Origin: Pseudisothecium myosuroides
Taxonomy: Eukaryota > Streptophyta > Bryopsida > Hypnales > Lembophyllaceae
Direction: 5' to 3'
Assembly: GCA_951799445.1 (NCBI GenBank)
Contig: OX637293.1
Location: forward strand, 3,224,001-3,288,000
Length of the DNA stretch: 64,000 nucleotides
This document shows, in pieces, positions 12,190 to 24,424 of this stretch (position 1 is its first letter; each line of letters starts with the position of its first letter). The position numbers were made by a program, and so were the translations under genes. The notes under the pieces were generated by a model. That model did no database searches and was not told where the DNA came from. It was given only the letters and a program-made list of their open reading frames with translations.

Positions 12190-14780
12190 ACAATGCATAA
12201 ATGGGTTCCAATTCAAAGTGAGGTAATTCTACAATAATATAGAAATCAATACTCTCAATGAATCCATTAGCATTCTGTTTAAAGTTATTATTGTTTCGTA
12301 TTCAGTTTTATTTGTAAATTTTTAATTTTCCACTACTTCATTGTACAGTCGCAGTGCGGCCTCGAAGTTCAATTCTGACAAATATTGACAACTATCTGCA
12401 CCAAATCAGTAGTTACTGATATGGTGCAGAATATATTGCACCATTTCGTTCGGGGGAGGGCAAAGCCAGTGACTGCTACTAAATGTTATGTCTAGTGCCA
12501 GATTGCAGCAGAAAAAAATTATTTGGCAAAAAAATGACGACAAACCGTGAAGTTTTTTGCCAGAAAACTTCAAATTAAAAGAAAATCTTGGATGAACATG
12601 TGGGTGAATGTTGAAATTTAGAGCATCACCGTGGTGACTATAACGTTTTATATTGCCAATTTTTTACTTCATAAAAAATGAAAAAAAAAAGTCATGAATA
12701 GGGCACTTAGCAAAAAAATTGATGGAAAAAAAATACTTTGTATAGTCCGGCAAGTTTGAGGCAAGGACCATGGTAATCGATGCCCGTGCTTTGGACTTCC
12801 GAGGTCTAGATGATCTAGGTGCGTTGCTAGATTTTCATGTTAAGAAATCAATGTGAATGGGGATTTGGGAGGAAAAGAGTAAAGTTTGTAATGAAAGCAT
12901 AGGTTCAAAGTATCATGTATTGGCATCTAGGTTATCATTAAGGTACCCAATGGTCACGGTTGGCAAAAAATATTTTTGAAAATAGATGCACGTGAATTGT
13001 TGTGGTATTAATTTTTTTTTGCAAAAAAAGGCATAGAAAAAATGAATCTTTCTATTTTTAAACATGTACAAAATCACATTTGCCAGGTTCATTTAATTAT
13101 TTTGTAGTGAATGCCAACCCTAATCATTGGATATGTTGGTCAATCAAAAATTTTAAGATACTAGATTTGGGATAAAATAAGTGCACACTAGATTTTTATG
13201 ATTTCTCTAAAAGTCATTCATTGAACATTGTGGGTCATTTGCAACATTTTAAAGGTCATAGGCCACAAGAGTTTTAGAGCATATTAAGCTCTACCATGTC
13301 AATAGTATATTAGTGTTGAGTTTAAGATGAAGAAGGAGGATTGGCTCACAATCTTTTTTTTGTACTTTTAAAGGGAGTGTCAAGATGGTGAGTTCTTAAA
13401 ATTTGGTGAAGCATTGTATTTCTACATTCATCCATCTTTTGGACCTTAAAACACTTTTTTTAATTATATTCATATTCTTTTTCATACAAAATTGGTGACT
13501 TCATCCATATCTTAATCTTAAATAGAAATGAAAAAATTATCCAACATAAATGTTTATATTTGGCAACAAACATAAATTCATTTTGAAATGGAATAATTTG
13601 GCCCTACAATGCTAAATATTTTAACCAAGAGTATAGATATCAATACTCTCAAAAGAGGAAGATCTCAATGAACATAATTGATAAAAATATTCATGAAGTT
13701 AAAAAAATTTATAACTTTTTAAAATTAATTAGTGTAGGTAACACTAAATACAATTCTTAGTGTATTGGTATTGGAATATTGAGTTTGGTGGTAATTGGGT
13801 TGATAAAATGATTGAGACATTAATCTATTGATTACCTTGAAAAGATGAGACCTATCACTCAAGTACTTTGCTACTAATGATTCAATTTATGGACCAATAG
13901 GTACATTCTTCATTTCTATAGTAATCTTGAAAGTCATCCATCACCATTTTTTGGCCTCATTATCCTTGATGTGCAAGTATTGTAAACTAGGGATATATCA
14001 ATTTGTCTTAATAATGAAAGGGAGAAACTAGCATCACGTAGCAAATTAGTAACACCTAAGAAATTAATGTTACTATAAAATTTTATTCTTTTGGAAATTG
14101 GTACAATACCAAAAATATTTCAACTTGTACTAATTCAAAATAGAGTGATTTTGGTAAATTAGTGTCACATGCACTATTTGCGACAAATCAGTGTACAGAA
14201 GTTGATTTAGTTTGTTTTTTTGAAGCACACGGTGGGTGCGTCTGGTATATTCCCTTTGTCCCAAGATGATCTTCCGGTTGATCAAAATCTTGGAGATTAA
14301 GGCTAAAAATAACCTTATTTCAACCCATTTCTAAGTATTTCTTGAAAGTTGTTAACCATTCACAGAATCTTTAAGAACAAAATTGATCATTTTTTAGCAA
14401 CCAAAAGATCACTTTGGGACAAACACATTAAGTAGAGCTAGAAGATAATTTTGGAATGGAGGGAGTATCCATCCATCCGTTATCTTAAGTTAGGTTGTTT
14501 GTTTGTTTGTTTGTTATGGTGAGATCTCCTAGACTGTGCATCCCCCAGTTGTGTTCTTGGTACTGTCACAAAGCCCTCGGCGAGGAGGGGTGCACGGGCT
14601 TTGTTTTGTGGCGTTTGGACCTACGGTGTAAAAGTTAATTGAATTTCAAAGTTTATTGAAAATGAATTAGAAAATTATAGAAATAGAAAAGTACTTTTAC
14701 TTTGATTTTGGTTGTGGCAACGGCACAGGGCACACCAGTCTGTTTGCAAATTTGAGCAGAAGACGGGCTTGGAAAGTGGC
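12190..14780. other. AT-rich intergenic DNA with repeat fragments
   Basis: No gene seen. A possible short MITE lies at 12619-12780, with ends GAGCATCACC and GGTAATCGATGC only loosely matching. A dispersed-repeat copy lies at about 13330-13630, homologous in inverse orientation to 56260-56560. A (GTTT)n microsatellite lies at about 14495-14514. Confidence 0.55.
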
Positions 14781-15050
14781 GGAGTTTCTTTCTAGAAATT
14801 CTGGCAGGAGTTCCTGTCACAAGAATTTAGGGTTCTGACGAGCTGCTCTGCTTCTCTTCCCCGACGTTGCGTCGACGCTCGTGAGAGTCTTACCGGGCAA
14901 CTGTATTGTTGGCATTTCTTAGGAATTTCAAGCTCTTGTGTTCAACCGTACATCGATGGTCACAGCTGCCGTTTCTTACGTTTCTTCGCGTAGTAATTCC
15001 GCTCTTCTCGATGCTTGATAATTGAGGTTTGTCGTGGATTCGTAGGTTCA

Positions 15051-15112
15051 TCTCCAAATTCTAGTTCAGTAATCTCCAAATTCTAGTTCAGTAATCTCCA
15101 AATTCTAGTTTT
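15051..15112. repeat. 22-bp tandem repeat, about 2.8 copies, in the tRNase Z leader
   Basis: The unit TCTCCAAATTCTAGTTCAGT(AA) starts at 15051, 15073 and 15095, and the last copy is truncated. It lies between the GC-rich presumed promoter (about 14740-14960) and the first coding exon of the tRNase Z gene. Confidence 0.85.
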
Positions 15113-15441
15113 ATCGATGCTTGCTTCATTGCTTTGTTTGAAAATTGTGAGGATTTTCGTCTTATCCAATCCTGTATTGTCACATTGTCTGATAACACAA
15201 GTGTAAGACTGTAAGATGTTCCACCAGGGTGACCAGGGTGGATGAATGAAAGGGCCAATGCTCCTAGTTGTCTGTTCATAACTCACCTGGAATTGGATTT
15301 GGAACGGGGTCGCTCAATTTGCCTTTGATTCCCCAAACCCTAACTTAAACCCCGTCGTCCAAGGCTGTGCAGGTGTGGTCCGCCATAGCCAAACCTCTGT
15401 GAGCTTCGCGGGCTTCCGGAGTCCCTGCCCTGACTTCTCCC

Positions 15442-18400
15442 ATGTCGTTTCCGAGGCCCATCTTGCAGCACTGGCATTTCCCCGTCCCCTCCCTGTCGCG
15501 CTTCCGTCCTCCTTTTCCGTCGAGTCTTCAAGCTTGCGCTCAATTTCGCGCGAGTAGTTTTTTTTTGAGTTCTTCTGCGTTGTTCGATAGAATTTGCTCC
15601 TCGACGCAGCCTTTGAGCTTACAGGTGTGTACGAATATTTTGCGCGAGGAATGTATGTAGTTTTAATTTTTTTTTATGAATAGATTGTCTTGCAGAACGC
15701 TGTGTAATCGGGAGTCTGAAGTGGTGGAATTTTTGTGTAATCGAAGTGTTTTTGTAATTTCTGTGTAATTTTAATTTTAATTCGATTGTAGTTATTGATG
15801 TAATTGGAGTGTTGTCGAAAGTAGCGGCTGTCGGAATGACCAATTCTAAAGTTTAATGCTCATTAAACGTACAGGTGGTGAATGGTGTAAGAAAAGAGCA
15901 GTTGGAAACTGCCGGAGTACGAGAAGGTCGATCGAGAGGCTCTCGTCGTCCATACACCAAGCAAACTCCACGAACGGAGCCAGCTGTTCCAGACATGGGA
16001 AAGAAGGAAAAACCCGTTGGACCTAAGAAATTGTCATTGCGGAATGTAATGACGAATCCCAGTAGCACAATCAGCTTCGTGCAGGTACGAATTCACATCT
16101 CCAGCACTCCATGAGCTTGCATTTTACATACCCACTTTGTTATCATGATTTGGCGACCATTTTGGGCCATGCGGGCACTTGGGGGTTAACTTCATGAGAA
16201 AACAATTTAGTGCGTCTGATTCCTCTTCTCCTAGGCATTACCATGAACCCCTTACGGACCAGGACCAGGTTTCAAATTCTTAACGACAGATGAACGCAAA
16301 CATGTGCCAAACAGACAGGATCTTGGGTACTTCCCCCATCTAAATGCTTGTATAAATGTTTGTAGATTCTTGTGTTTGTTCTCTAACATTTGTACAGTAT
16401 AGATTTTCTTTTTCCTTCTAAAACTTTGTTGTGTAATATCCTATAGTTCAAAGGGTACAAGCATGTTTTACAGTTCAAGAAATGACCCTTCAGAAACTAC
16501 TTGAATTAACACTCATAATTAAATAAATAGTAAAATAAGATACTTAAAAGATCACCGTACTTGCAACTTAACATTTTAAATTCGAAGGTAAAATATTCTT
16601 GTGAAAATTACTAATAATCAATCCACAAGTGGTTTTCAATTTTTGATTCAACTTTTGAGTTTTAAATATTGGTAAATGATTGTGGATATGATCTAAAAGT
16701 CATATTTTACAATTTTTGTTCACAAGTCATCATTAAATTATTATTCTAAGTTTCATTTTATAATACATCTTCACAGTTCTGAAAATTTGGACTAGTCCCT
16801 AATCCATCCTTTAAGGGGGTAATTCTGTAATGCTGCAGAGGATTAAAAAATGTCCAATGAAAGAGTTTCAGGTTTCTGTGGATATGAAGAATGCACCGGA
16901 TCGTTGTTTGGATCGTTTTCGGCTGACTGCCTCTGACAGGCCCGTCCTTTCAGGGTTTAGCTAGAAAGTGAACATATGTTTTAGTACTGAAATGAGTATT
17001 GAATTGGTCTGGTCTGATGTCAAACTTGTAATTTGCAGATTCTTGGTACAGGCATGGACACGGGCGACACATCAGCTTGTGTGCTTCTATTTTTTGATCA
17101 GCGGCGTTATATCTTTAATGCTGGAGAGGTGAGACGAGCTATTACTATTCTGGGGTTTGGAGCTCACATATGCTAAGTTTCAGCTATGTCCAGTACGTTG
17201 CCGTCTGTTAAAGCAGTGGAAATATCATTTTGAGAATGCTATTTCTGTCAGTTATCTAAGAATGAATGTTAGTAGCATGAGACATAGTGACTGATGTTAT
17301 GCAGTGGATCACTTTGAAACCACATTGTTTGTCTTCAGCGACAGGAAGGATGCTTAGCTGCAGTGACCGTACTATCTTTTTTGACATTTGCACGGCTGGT
17401 TGACTGACTTGCCAGGGGCTCCAGCGATATTGCATAGAACATAAAATCAAGTTATCCAAGGCATGCAGCTTTACTCACTTTTCTCCGGGAGGGTGGGCAT
17501 TTTTTCTCTTCTGTTATTTGGCGACATGCAGGTTTCTTCTTGTTGATTCTTCTTCTTAGTGCCTTTGTACCAGACTTCGGTTTGACAGGCTCTTTTCTCT
17601 TTTCTATATACGTTAGCTCTTTGATGCTTGTCCATCCAAATTTTTAATCGGAACATCTCATGCCTTGGATGGCTCTGTTTTCTTTGGCGTTCTGCAATCC
17701 TAATTGATAAACTGTATCTTCTTTGTGCAGATTGATCACATTTTTCTTACTCGTGTTTGCTCAGAAACTGCTGGTGGCCTGTCTGGTAAGTGTATCACTT
17801 GATCTCTTACCTGATCCTCAGGGATCTCTGCGAGAATGGCCTCAGCTGGTAGTGCTAGTGAGGGAACCCTGTATTTGCTGCAGTTTCATCATTATGCACT
17901 TGGTTATGCTTTACATGTTATATTTTGGCCTCGTATTTTAAAGAACACTACGCAGGGTAATTATCGGAATCTCATGCAATATTTGTTTTTTTTAATTCAT
18001 GTGTTTGTGTAATGTTTTTTTAGGTCTTTTACTTACTTTGGCAGGCATTGGAGAAGCTGGCATGGCGGTAAGTGTTTCGTATGTACACCCGTTTCTTCGT
18101 GACCTTATTTTGTTTAAGCAGATGACTCTCTTGTGTTCGAAACATCTTCTCCGACCTTGTGGTTGTGTGGAGTCATGAATATGTTCGCTTGAGTTAGCTT
18201 ACATTATTTGTCATGCTGTGGAACGTTTGAACTTCCTCTCGTAGGGTGTCTAAAGATGTTTGCATCTGATGAAGGACCTGTGTAGCCTCGCGCCACCTGT
18301 ACTGAAAGATCTGTATGGGGTGCCCCTATGATGACAGGTTAATATTTGGGGACCGTCGGAGCTTAAGTATCTTGTAGATGCCATGCGAACTTTTGTGCCG

Positions 18401-21400
18401 GGTGCGTCTGTTGTTCATACCCACAGCTTCGGTGGTTCAGTAGGTTCTTCAAACGAGGGAACTGAGGCTCAGTCTGAAGTGCTTTTGGAAGATGACGTGG
18501 TGAAAATCACTGCTGTTTTATTACGCCCGCAGACATCATCAACTGATGAAGGACCTGGCGCCAAGAAGAGTAAGTATTTCGATGTCTATAATGCTCTTGG
18601 AACTACAGCGGTGTCTTACACCTGAGTTGGTCGTTCAGTACATCCATGATGAAGTTCATTCCAAAGTGCTGCCTGTGGAGGGTGTAGTTTCTGAAGTATA
18701 GTTTTCATCATTTCTGATATGATGCCCATTCGTCACTTTTGGAATCGCATGGTCTCGCAAATACAGTTGTGTTCGTGATATCGTTACCACTGGCTTCCGT
18801 CAGCTTCGCTCTGTTTAGCATCTTTCCTGCTTCCCTGTTGTATCAACTCCTCATTAGCGTTAATAATTTGTATGTACTGAAATACGTCACTTTGACAGGA
18901 ACAAAGCGGCCACGCGTACAACAAGCCTCCACCGAGACTTCATCTCCAGATGAGGGCCGTGATGTGTCGGTTGTATACGTCTGTGAACTTCCAGAAGTGA
19001 ATGGTCGGTTTGATATTGAAAAGGCTCAAAAGTTCTTTAGTCGACCAGGACCTCATTATGGCCTACTTCAATCGGGGAAATCCGTAATGTCGAGCGATGG
19101 AATAACAATGGTTAGGCTGCTATTCTGGAATTGTGACTTTGATTAAATGTTTGGATTTCAGGGCCTAAGAATCTCTGTGGCATGCCTACAAGCATAGAAG
19201 TCTATACTCTACATTTTTGCTTGCCCTGTAGTTTGAGAGTGCTGTTACGGGCTGACGGGTTATTTAATCTTTACTCGAGGCGTTTTATCATCTGGTTCTG
19301 TCTATTTAAGAATGTGTATGAATTGTGCAGGTGCATCCTGAGGATGTCATGGGTCCTTCATCCCCTGGGCCTATCTTCATCCTTGTTGACTGTCCAACCG
19401 CTGAATACATCCCAGCATTACTCTCGAATCCAGTGCTTTGTAATTTTCAAGAGCAGAATGTAGGGACACCATCTAAGCAAGTCACCCTTGTAGTGCATAT
19501 TGGCCCCGCTTCCGTTACTGGGCTACCCGAGTACCAAAGCTGGATATCGCGCTTTGGTCGTGCGCAACATGTGATGGCTGGCCATGGCACGTAAGTAGTT
19601 TCGACTCGAGACTTTTTAATGACATAACACTTAACGATTTAGAGTATCCAAAAATTCAGATGTTCCTATGAGCCATTGTGTTGATTTTGATAACTTAAAT
19701 TGTGGAACACAAATTCAGTCGTCTCGAATTTTGGAATTCGCAAAGATACAATATGTGATAGTAGCTCGTGTGATTGGCAGCCTGGACATGTCACAGCCAG
19801 TTCTGAAGGCAAGTGCAAGAGTGGTGTCACGCTTAAATCGCATTTGTCCACAAGTGTTTCCTGTATCAGGATTGCAATCGGGCAAGCACAGAGATCAGAT
19901 TATGGACACAAAGGTACATTTGAAGGCCTGAATTTGAATTGCTTATATAGTTAGCGATGTCATTTATGGTTTTGTATGACGAAATGTTCACTATTGCTGT
20001 GCGGACTAGCTTAGGTGGTCTGTGTTGGTCAGTGAAGTCTTATTTGAGGTGTGAATGCCTTTTACATATGTGAATTAGGAATGTTGTGATTTGACCGACG
20101 ATGAGTGGAGTTGCTTAGTACTACAATTAGCGTCCAGTGAACGCGCTCCTGCTTATGTCTGGTGTTCGCAATCAGCAATCTTGTTTTGATGTGTGCTACA
20201 GGACAAGGAGTCAACCACCGACCTAGTCTCTGTTGCTGAGAACCTACTGAAGGTATTATACGTCTGTTTACTGTAGTTGTTTTCTATGTTCTATGTTCTT
20301 ACTAAATGGTTTGTAGTTCCGGAGATGGTAGAGAGGTCATCAAGTCTGGCTCAATGTGATATACCGTTTGCGGCACCTAATATGGATGTCCCTAATAGTT
20401 GGAGGTTTCCAAGGGGTTGGGAACCGTGCTTGTGCGGATAGGACTCGTATCCTCGTGACTTAGAAACTCTTTCGTGTAAGTTGCTGATGCCTGTTGGACG
20501 AGTGAAGCTTGGACTGTACCTCATGTTCTCTTACATCCTTGTAGCATAGAAGGTGTAAATGACGAGCCCTGTCCTCTACTTACATTTGGTATTGACGATG
20601 CTTGTGTGTCAGTTTCGTTTGCGACCATTGTCAAACCTTGGTTTCGACCGTTCAGCTGTGCCTGAGCCATATAGCATGGAAAAGATTCAAGAACAGCTGG
20701 TTATTGACATACCTGAGCTTCTTGGAGCGTCCCAGGAAATTTCGGATCTCTGGAATCCCACGCCAACCGAATCAATCACCGCAGAGGCCTCTATGGGCAA
20801 GGGTGAAGATGTGAAGTACTATTGTGAAGAGCCTTGGTTAATGGAAGCTGCCCCTGTTTCTAATACCGACATTACTGCTCCATCTTCCTCCGGTATGAAA
20901 TTGAGCAAGGAGTCATATGATGTAAGGCAGGCAACTATTACAGGACCGAAATCTCTTACTGAAGACAACAGTGATCTGGAAGACATCCCTCCTTGTCTGC
21001 AGGGTGTAACCAGGGAAGAAATGGAGATGGTGTTTCTGGGTACTGGTTCATCTCAGCCATCAAAATATCGGAATGTTAGTGCCATTTATGTTCACCTCTT
21101 TGAACGAGGTGGTGTTATGCTAGATTGCGGAGAGGGAACTTACGCCCAGCTGAAACGAAGGTACTGCCTTGCTTCAACTGTCTCGTTTACACTCGCCGTT
21201 CAGAATCACATCCATAGGTTGAACGCCGGCTCTGTTACAAGTGTCTCACAATTTTTAACTTGGGATGTATCTGACTGACATTATATTGATCTGCCTTATG
21301 GACCAGGTATGGACCTCAAGGAGCCGATGATGTCCTGGCGGGTCTTAAACTTGTGTGGATATCTCACATTCATGCCGACCATCATACGGGGCTTGCTAGA

Positions 21401-22919
21401 ATTCTCTCTGTGCGGAAGACTATTTTAGAAAGCAGAGGGGATTTTGTGCCTGTTTTAGTTGTGGGTCCCAAGCAGCTGAAGCGCTTCCTTGATGCGTATG
21501 GCCAGCTTGAAGATTTAGGTATGGAGTTTCTTGATTGTAGCCAAACTACATATGATGCGGATGACATTGCTGAGGTTGAGGAAGCTGAGATTGAAAGAGG
21601 TAAAGAGGATGCAAATTATGAGAGTTTCATGTCAAGAAACTCAGGAAATGGCAGGAGTCCAGAGGAGGAAATTTCTGCTATCTCGACAAATTCAGGAGTC
21701 GGACTTGTAAGAAGATTGTCTCCTAACAGTAAAACGTCGCCCAAGAAGGGACAGATGCGAAACTACTGGCTTCTACCAGGGGCAAACTTGCGAGAAGGAA
21801 TAGACTGGTCCGGGCGAGACAAACTGAAGGAGACCTTGTCTTCGTTAGGGCTTGTTGGAGTTACAAGTGTTCCGGTTGTACACTGTCCCCATGCGTATGG
21901 AGTGGTCATAGAATCAGTCACCCGGACGCAGCCCGATGGATCTAGACGACCCGGATGGAAGGTAGTCTACTCTGGTGACACTCGACCATGCGACGCTCTT
22001 GTGGATGCCTCTGAGGGTGCTACAGTGCTTATACACGAGGTAACTACTTGCTGCCAGTCAGTCTTAATTTTGCTCACATGCTTGTATTGAAGTTAATGTA
22101 CAGTACTGCACTGGAATTTTGTACTACTGCAGATACCTTTCCACTCCTAAGTGTCTAAAAAAACAAACGTAGTTGCTTCCAGTAGAGGCCAATGGTGTTG
22201 AAATGAATAATTTAGGAAACTTCTAAGGTGTTCATAAAGCATACCATTCGATGCAGGGGTGATTTTAAACTATAGGATTACCCGTCACGCATGAAATGCC
22301 AAAAGAATTTGAACGCGTTAAAAAATTGGTAATATGAAAACTAGAAATATTGCATAATCGACATATTTGAAAGCAGCATATCACATCACATGTAAATCTT
22401 TGAGGTTCACCTCAAAAAATCAGTTAAAAGAAACTTCTGCAAAATCACCGCTGACTGGAAGTATGAAAGTATGGCCTACAATATTGGATGGTGAGGATAC
22501 GTTTAAGAAATTATAATTTGCAATTCTCTTTCGAAGTGAACTTTCAGTTGCTTAGCTCGTGCTTTTAGGGGTTAAATCGAAAACACTCTATGCATGTGCA
22601 GGCTACTTTCGACGACAGCATGCCAGAAGAGGCTTACGCCAAGAAACACAGTTTGACAAAAGAGGCCATCGAAACAGGAGTGTCTGCTGGAGTGTACCGC
22701 ACTATTCTAACCCACTTCAGTCAACGATACCCGAAGATTCCAGTGTTCGATGAAAGTTACACTTCCAGGACATGTATCGCATTTGATATGATGAGTGTCA
22801 ACTTAGCTGATTTGCCCTTATTGCCGTCTCTCTTACCTGCACTGAAGCTTCTTTTCAAGGATGACATGACGAGGGTTGAGGACGAAAAGGAGAGCGCCGA
22901 TGAAGCCCTCATTGTGTGA
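15442..22919 (+). CDS. TRZ: Long-form ribonuclease Z (tRNase Z, ELAC2 type)
   Basis: A metallo-beta-lactamase endonuclease that removes 3' trailers from precursor tRNAs. Fourteen exons join in frame to 1037 residues: 15442-15624, 15875-16084, 17039-17128, 17416-17460, 17731-17785, 18024-18067, 18338-18569, 18899-19110, 19331-19590, 19781-19913, 20202-20252, 20613-21160, 21307-22039 and 22602-22919. The N-terminal half is the degenerate lactamase fold ([52 protein letters not shown]). The C-terminal half has [19 protein letters not shown], the Zn-binding HIHADHH at residues 708-714, SGDTRPC, HEATFDD at 931-937 and H970 in THFSQRYPK. Exon 1 encodes a Ser/Arg-rich, acid-poor leader, so organelle targeting is likely. 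A second in-frame ATG at 15995 ([12 protein letters not shown]) could give a nuclear or cytosolic form. The intron after exon 4 starts with GC. Stop is TGA. Confidence 0.95.
17461..17730 (+). other. GC-AG intron in the tRNase Z gene
   Basis: The exon before it ends HKIKLSK (17460) and the next begins IDHIFLTRV (17731); both are conserved and adjacent in the family. The intron starts GCATGC and ends CTTTGTGCAG. No GT placement keeps the conserved junction, so a GC donor is required. Confidence 0.8.
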
Positions 22920-23355
22920 GGTGGAGCCTCTGTACTATACCCCAACATGGAGAGCATGCAGAAGGTTGCTTGTTCTCGGATGTTCTTAGATTGATGATGA
23001 CCGATTCATTCATATAGACGCTTAGGAGCTAAAATGATGAAAGCTTTGATACTGAGTCCATGGTTGCCCTCATGCTTTGCTGGGAGGTTGAACCTTGTGA
23101 AACTGAAATTCGTGATTGTCAGGTACACTATTTTTGCGCTGATCGGGTTTGTAGATTCTTTGATGATCTTTCCGTTCTACCGTGTGGTATGGAAAAGTTG
23201 AGTTTGTGTGGTTGCGCTCCGTTTAACAGAAAGTACGAACCCAGTAAAGTTTTCGGACAATCAGAAAATTTAGAAACGTTACACAGCACAAAGAAAACAC
23301 AAGATACGTCCTGAAACACAGAAAACCTACTTCAGGGACGCCATGGCTAGGTGGG
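22920..23355. other. 3' flank of tRNase Z
   Basis: Probable 3' untranslated region and short spacer before the transposon-derived sequence. Small open frames here have no recognisable family. Confidence 0.4.
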
Positions 23356-23359
23356 TGGC

Positions 23360-23800
23360 ATTGTGCACATCTAGATGGATTTCACTATTTCTCACCCTCC
23401 TTTTTGCGGCTCTTTAATGCCACAGGCTCTTAATGATTCCGCTGGCCTGCTTGTCCCCTGCCTGACATCCAGTTGGACTGATTTTTACGGAGCAGTAACT
23501 CCCTGTGGTAAAACTGCAAGCTCTGAACACAGTGTTTCGGCGCAGGTTTAAGGTTCAGGAATGCATGGGTTTAGGCATGGCATGGGGATCCATGGTCCAT
23601 GGGCGGCAAATGCATGATGCTACATGGGGCATGGCACATGATGGCACATGGCCTCGTGTTTCGCGCCCACTTCAATGTTTCGACTTCGTATTGAGCAGCA
23701 TGCCAGTGTTTTGCCAGAATGGTGTGCGGCACAGTTAGGGTTTTAGGCGGCTAGGGTTTCAACAACGTTAGGGTTTCTTTGTTTTAGACTTACAGTTTAG
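23360..23800. mobile_element. Left terminal region of a Mutator-like element
   Basis: This stretch is the inverted homologue of 43020-43520. Shared strings include ATCTAGATGG, CTCACCCTC, CAGTAA(C/T)TCC, (A/G)CAGTGTTTC, GCATGGGGCATGG-like runs, GCCAGTGTTTTG and GGCGGC(T)..GGGTTTC. The match is diverged (roughly two-thirds identity by eye). It immediately precedes the transposase-coding part. No 9-bp target duplication could be fixed. Confidence 0.5.
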
Positions 23801-24424
23801 GAACTACTACAGTGGTTCTCTTGTTTTTTTTGGTAGTTTTCCTTGTTACTGCAATTTTCATGCATCTTCTTGCTAGTTTTTTGCACGTTTACACGGTTTA
23901 GGCTTTAGGGAAAGCACTGTATGTTTTCCACTGCCATTACCCAACAATTTGCATAACTATAGCGCATTTGGATGCAATATGTGTTTGAGTGTGCTCATTT
24001 TAGGGTTTAGGGGTTGTACACTCTACTGTATGGGATGAGTTTGTATTTGTGCTTGTTGATTTCAAGTTTCATGGGCTGTACTTACTACTCTACACATTCA
24101 AACTATATTGGTGTATGACAATTTTAGGATATTTGGGCTGTCCATTGATCTCCACGGGGTTCTTTCTGCGGTTTTGCGTGGCAGTTTTAGTGTAATTGGG
24201 CTTTAGGATTTAACTATAGAGGTACAATCTATATGTATCTACTGCAATTTCAGAGTTAGGGGGCCGTATATTACACTCTTCAGGTTTATAGTAGGATATT
24301 GAACGGTTTCTGGTTGCAGATTACTCTATGGATAACATTCCGATCGTTTGATTGTACTTGGGCGCTCCCCTGTGGTATTAGTGCGTATGTACATTTCACG
24401 ACGAGGGATCTTTCTGCAGTCCCT

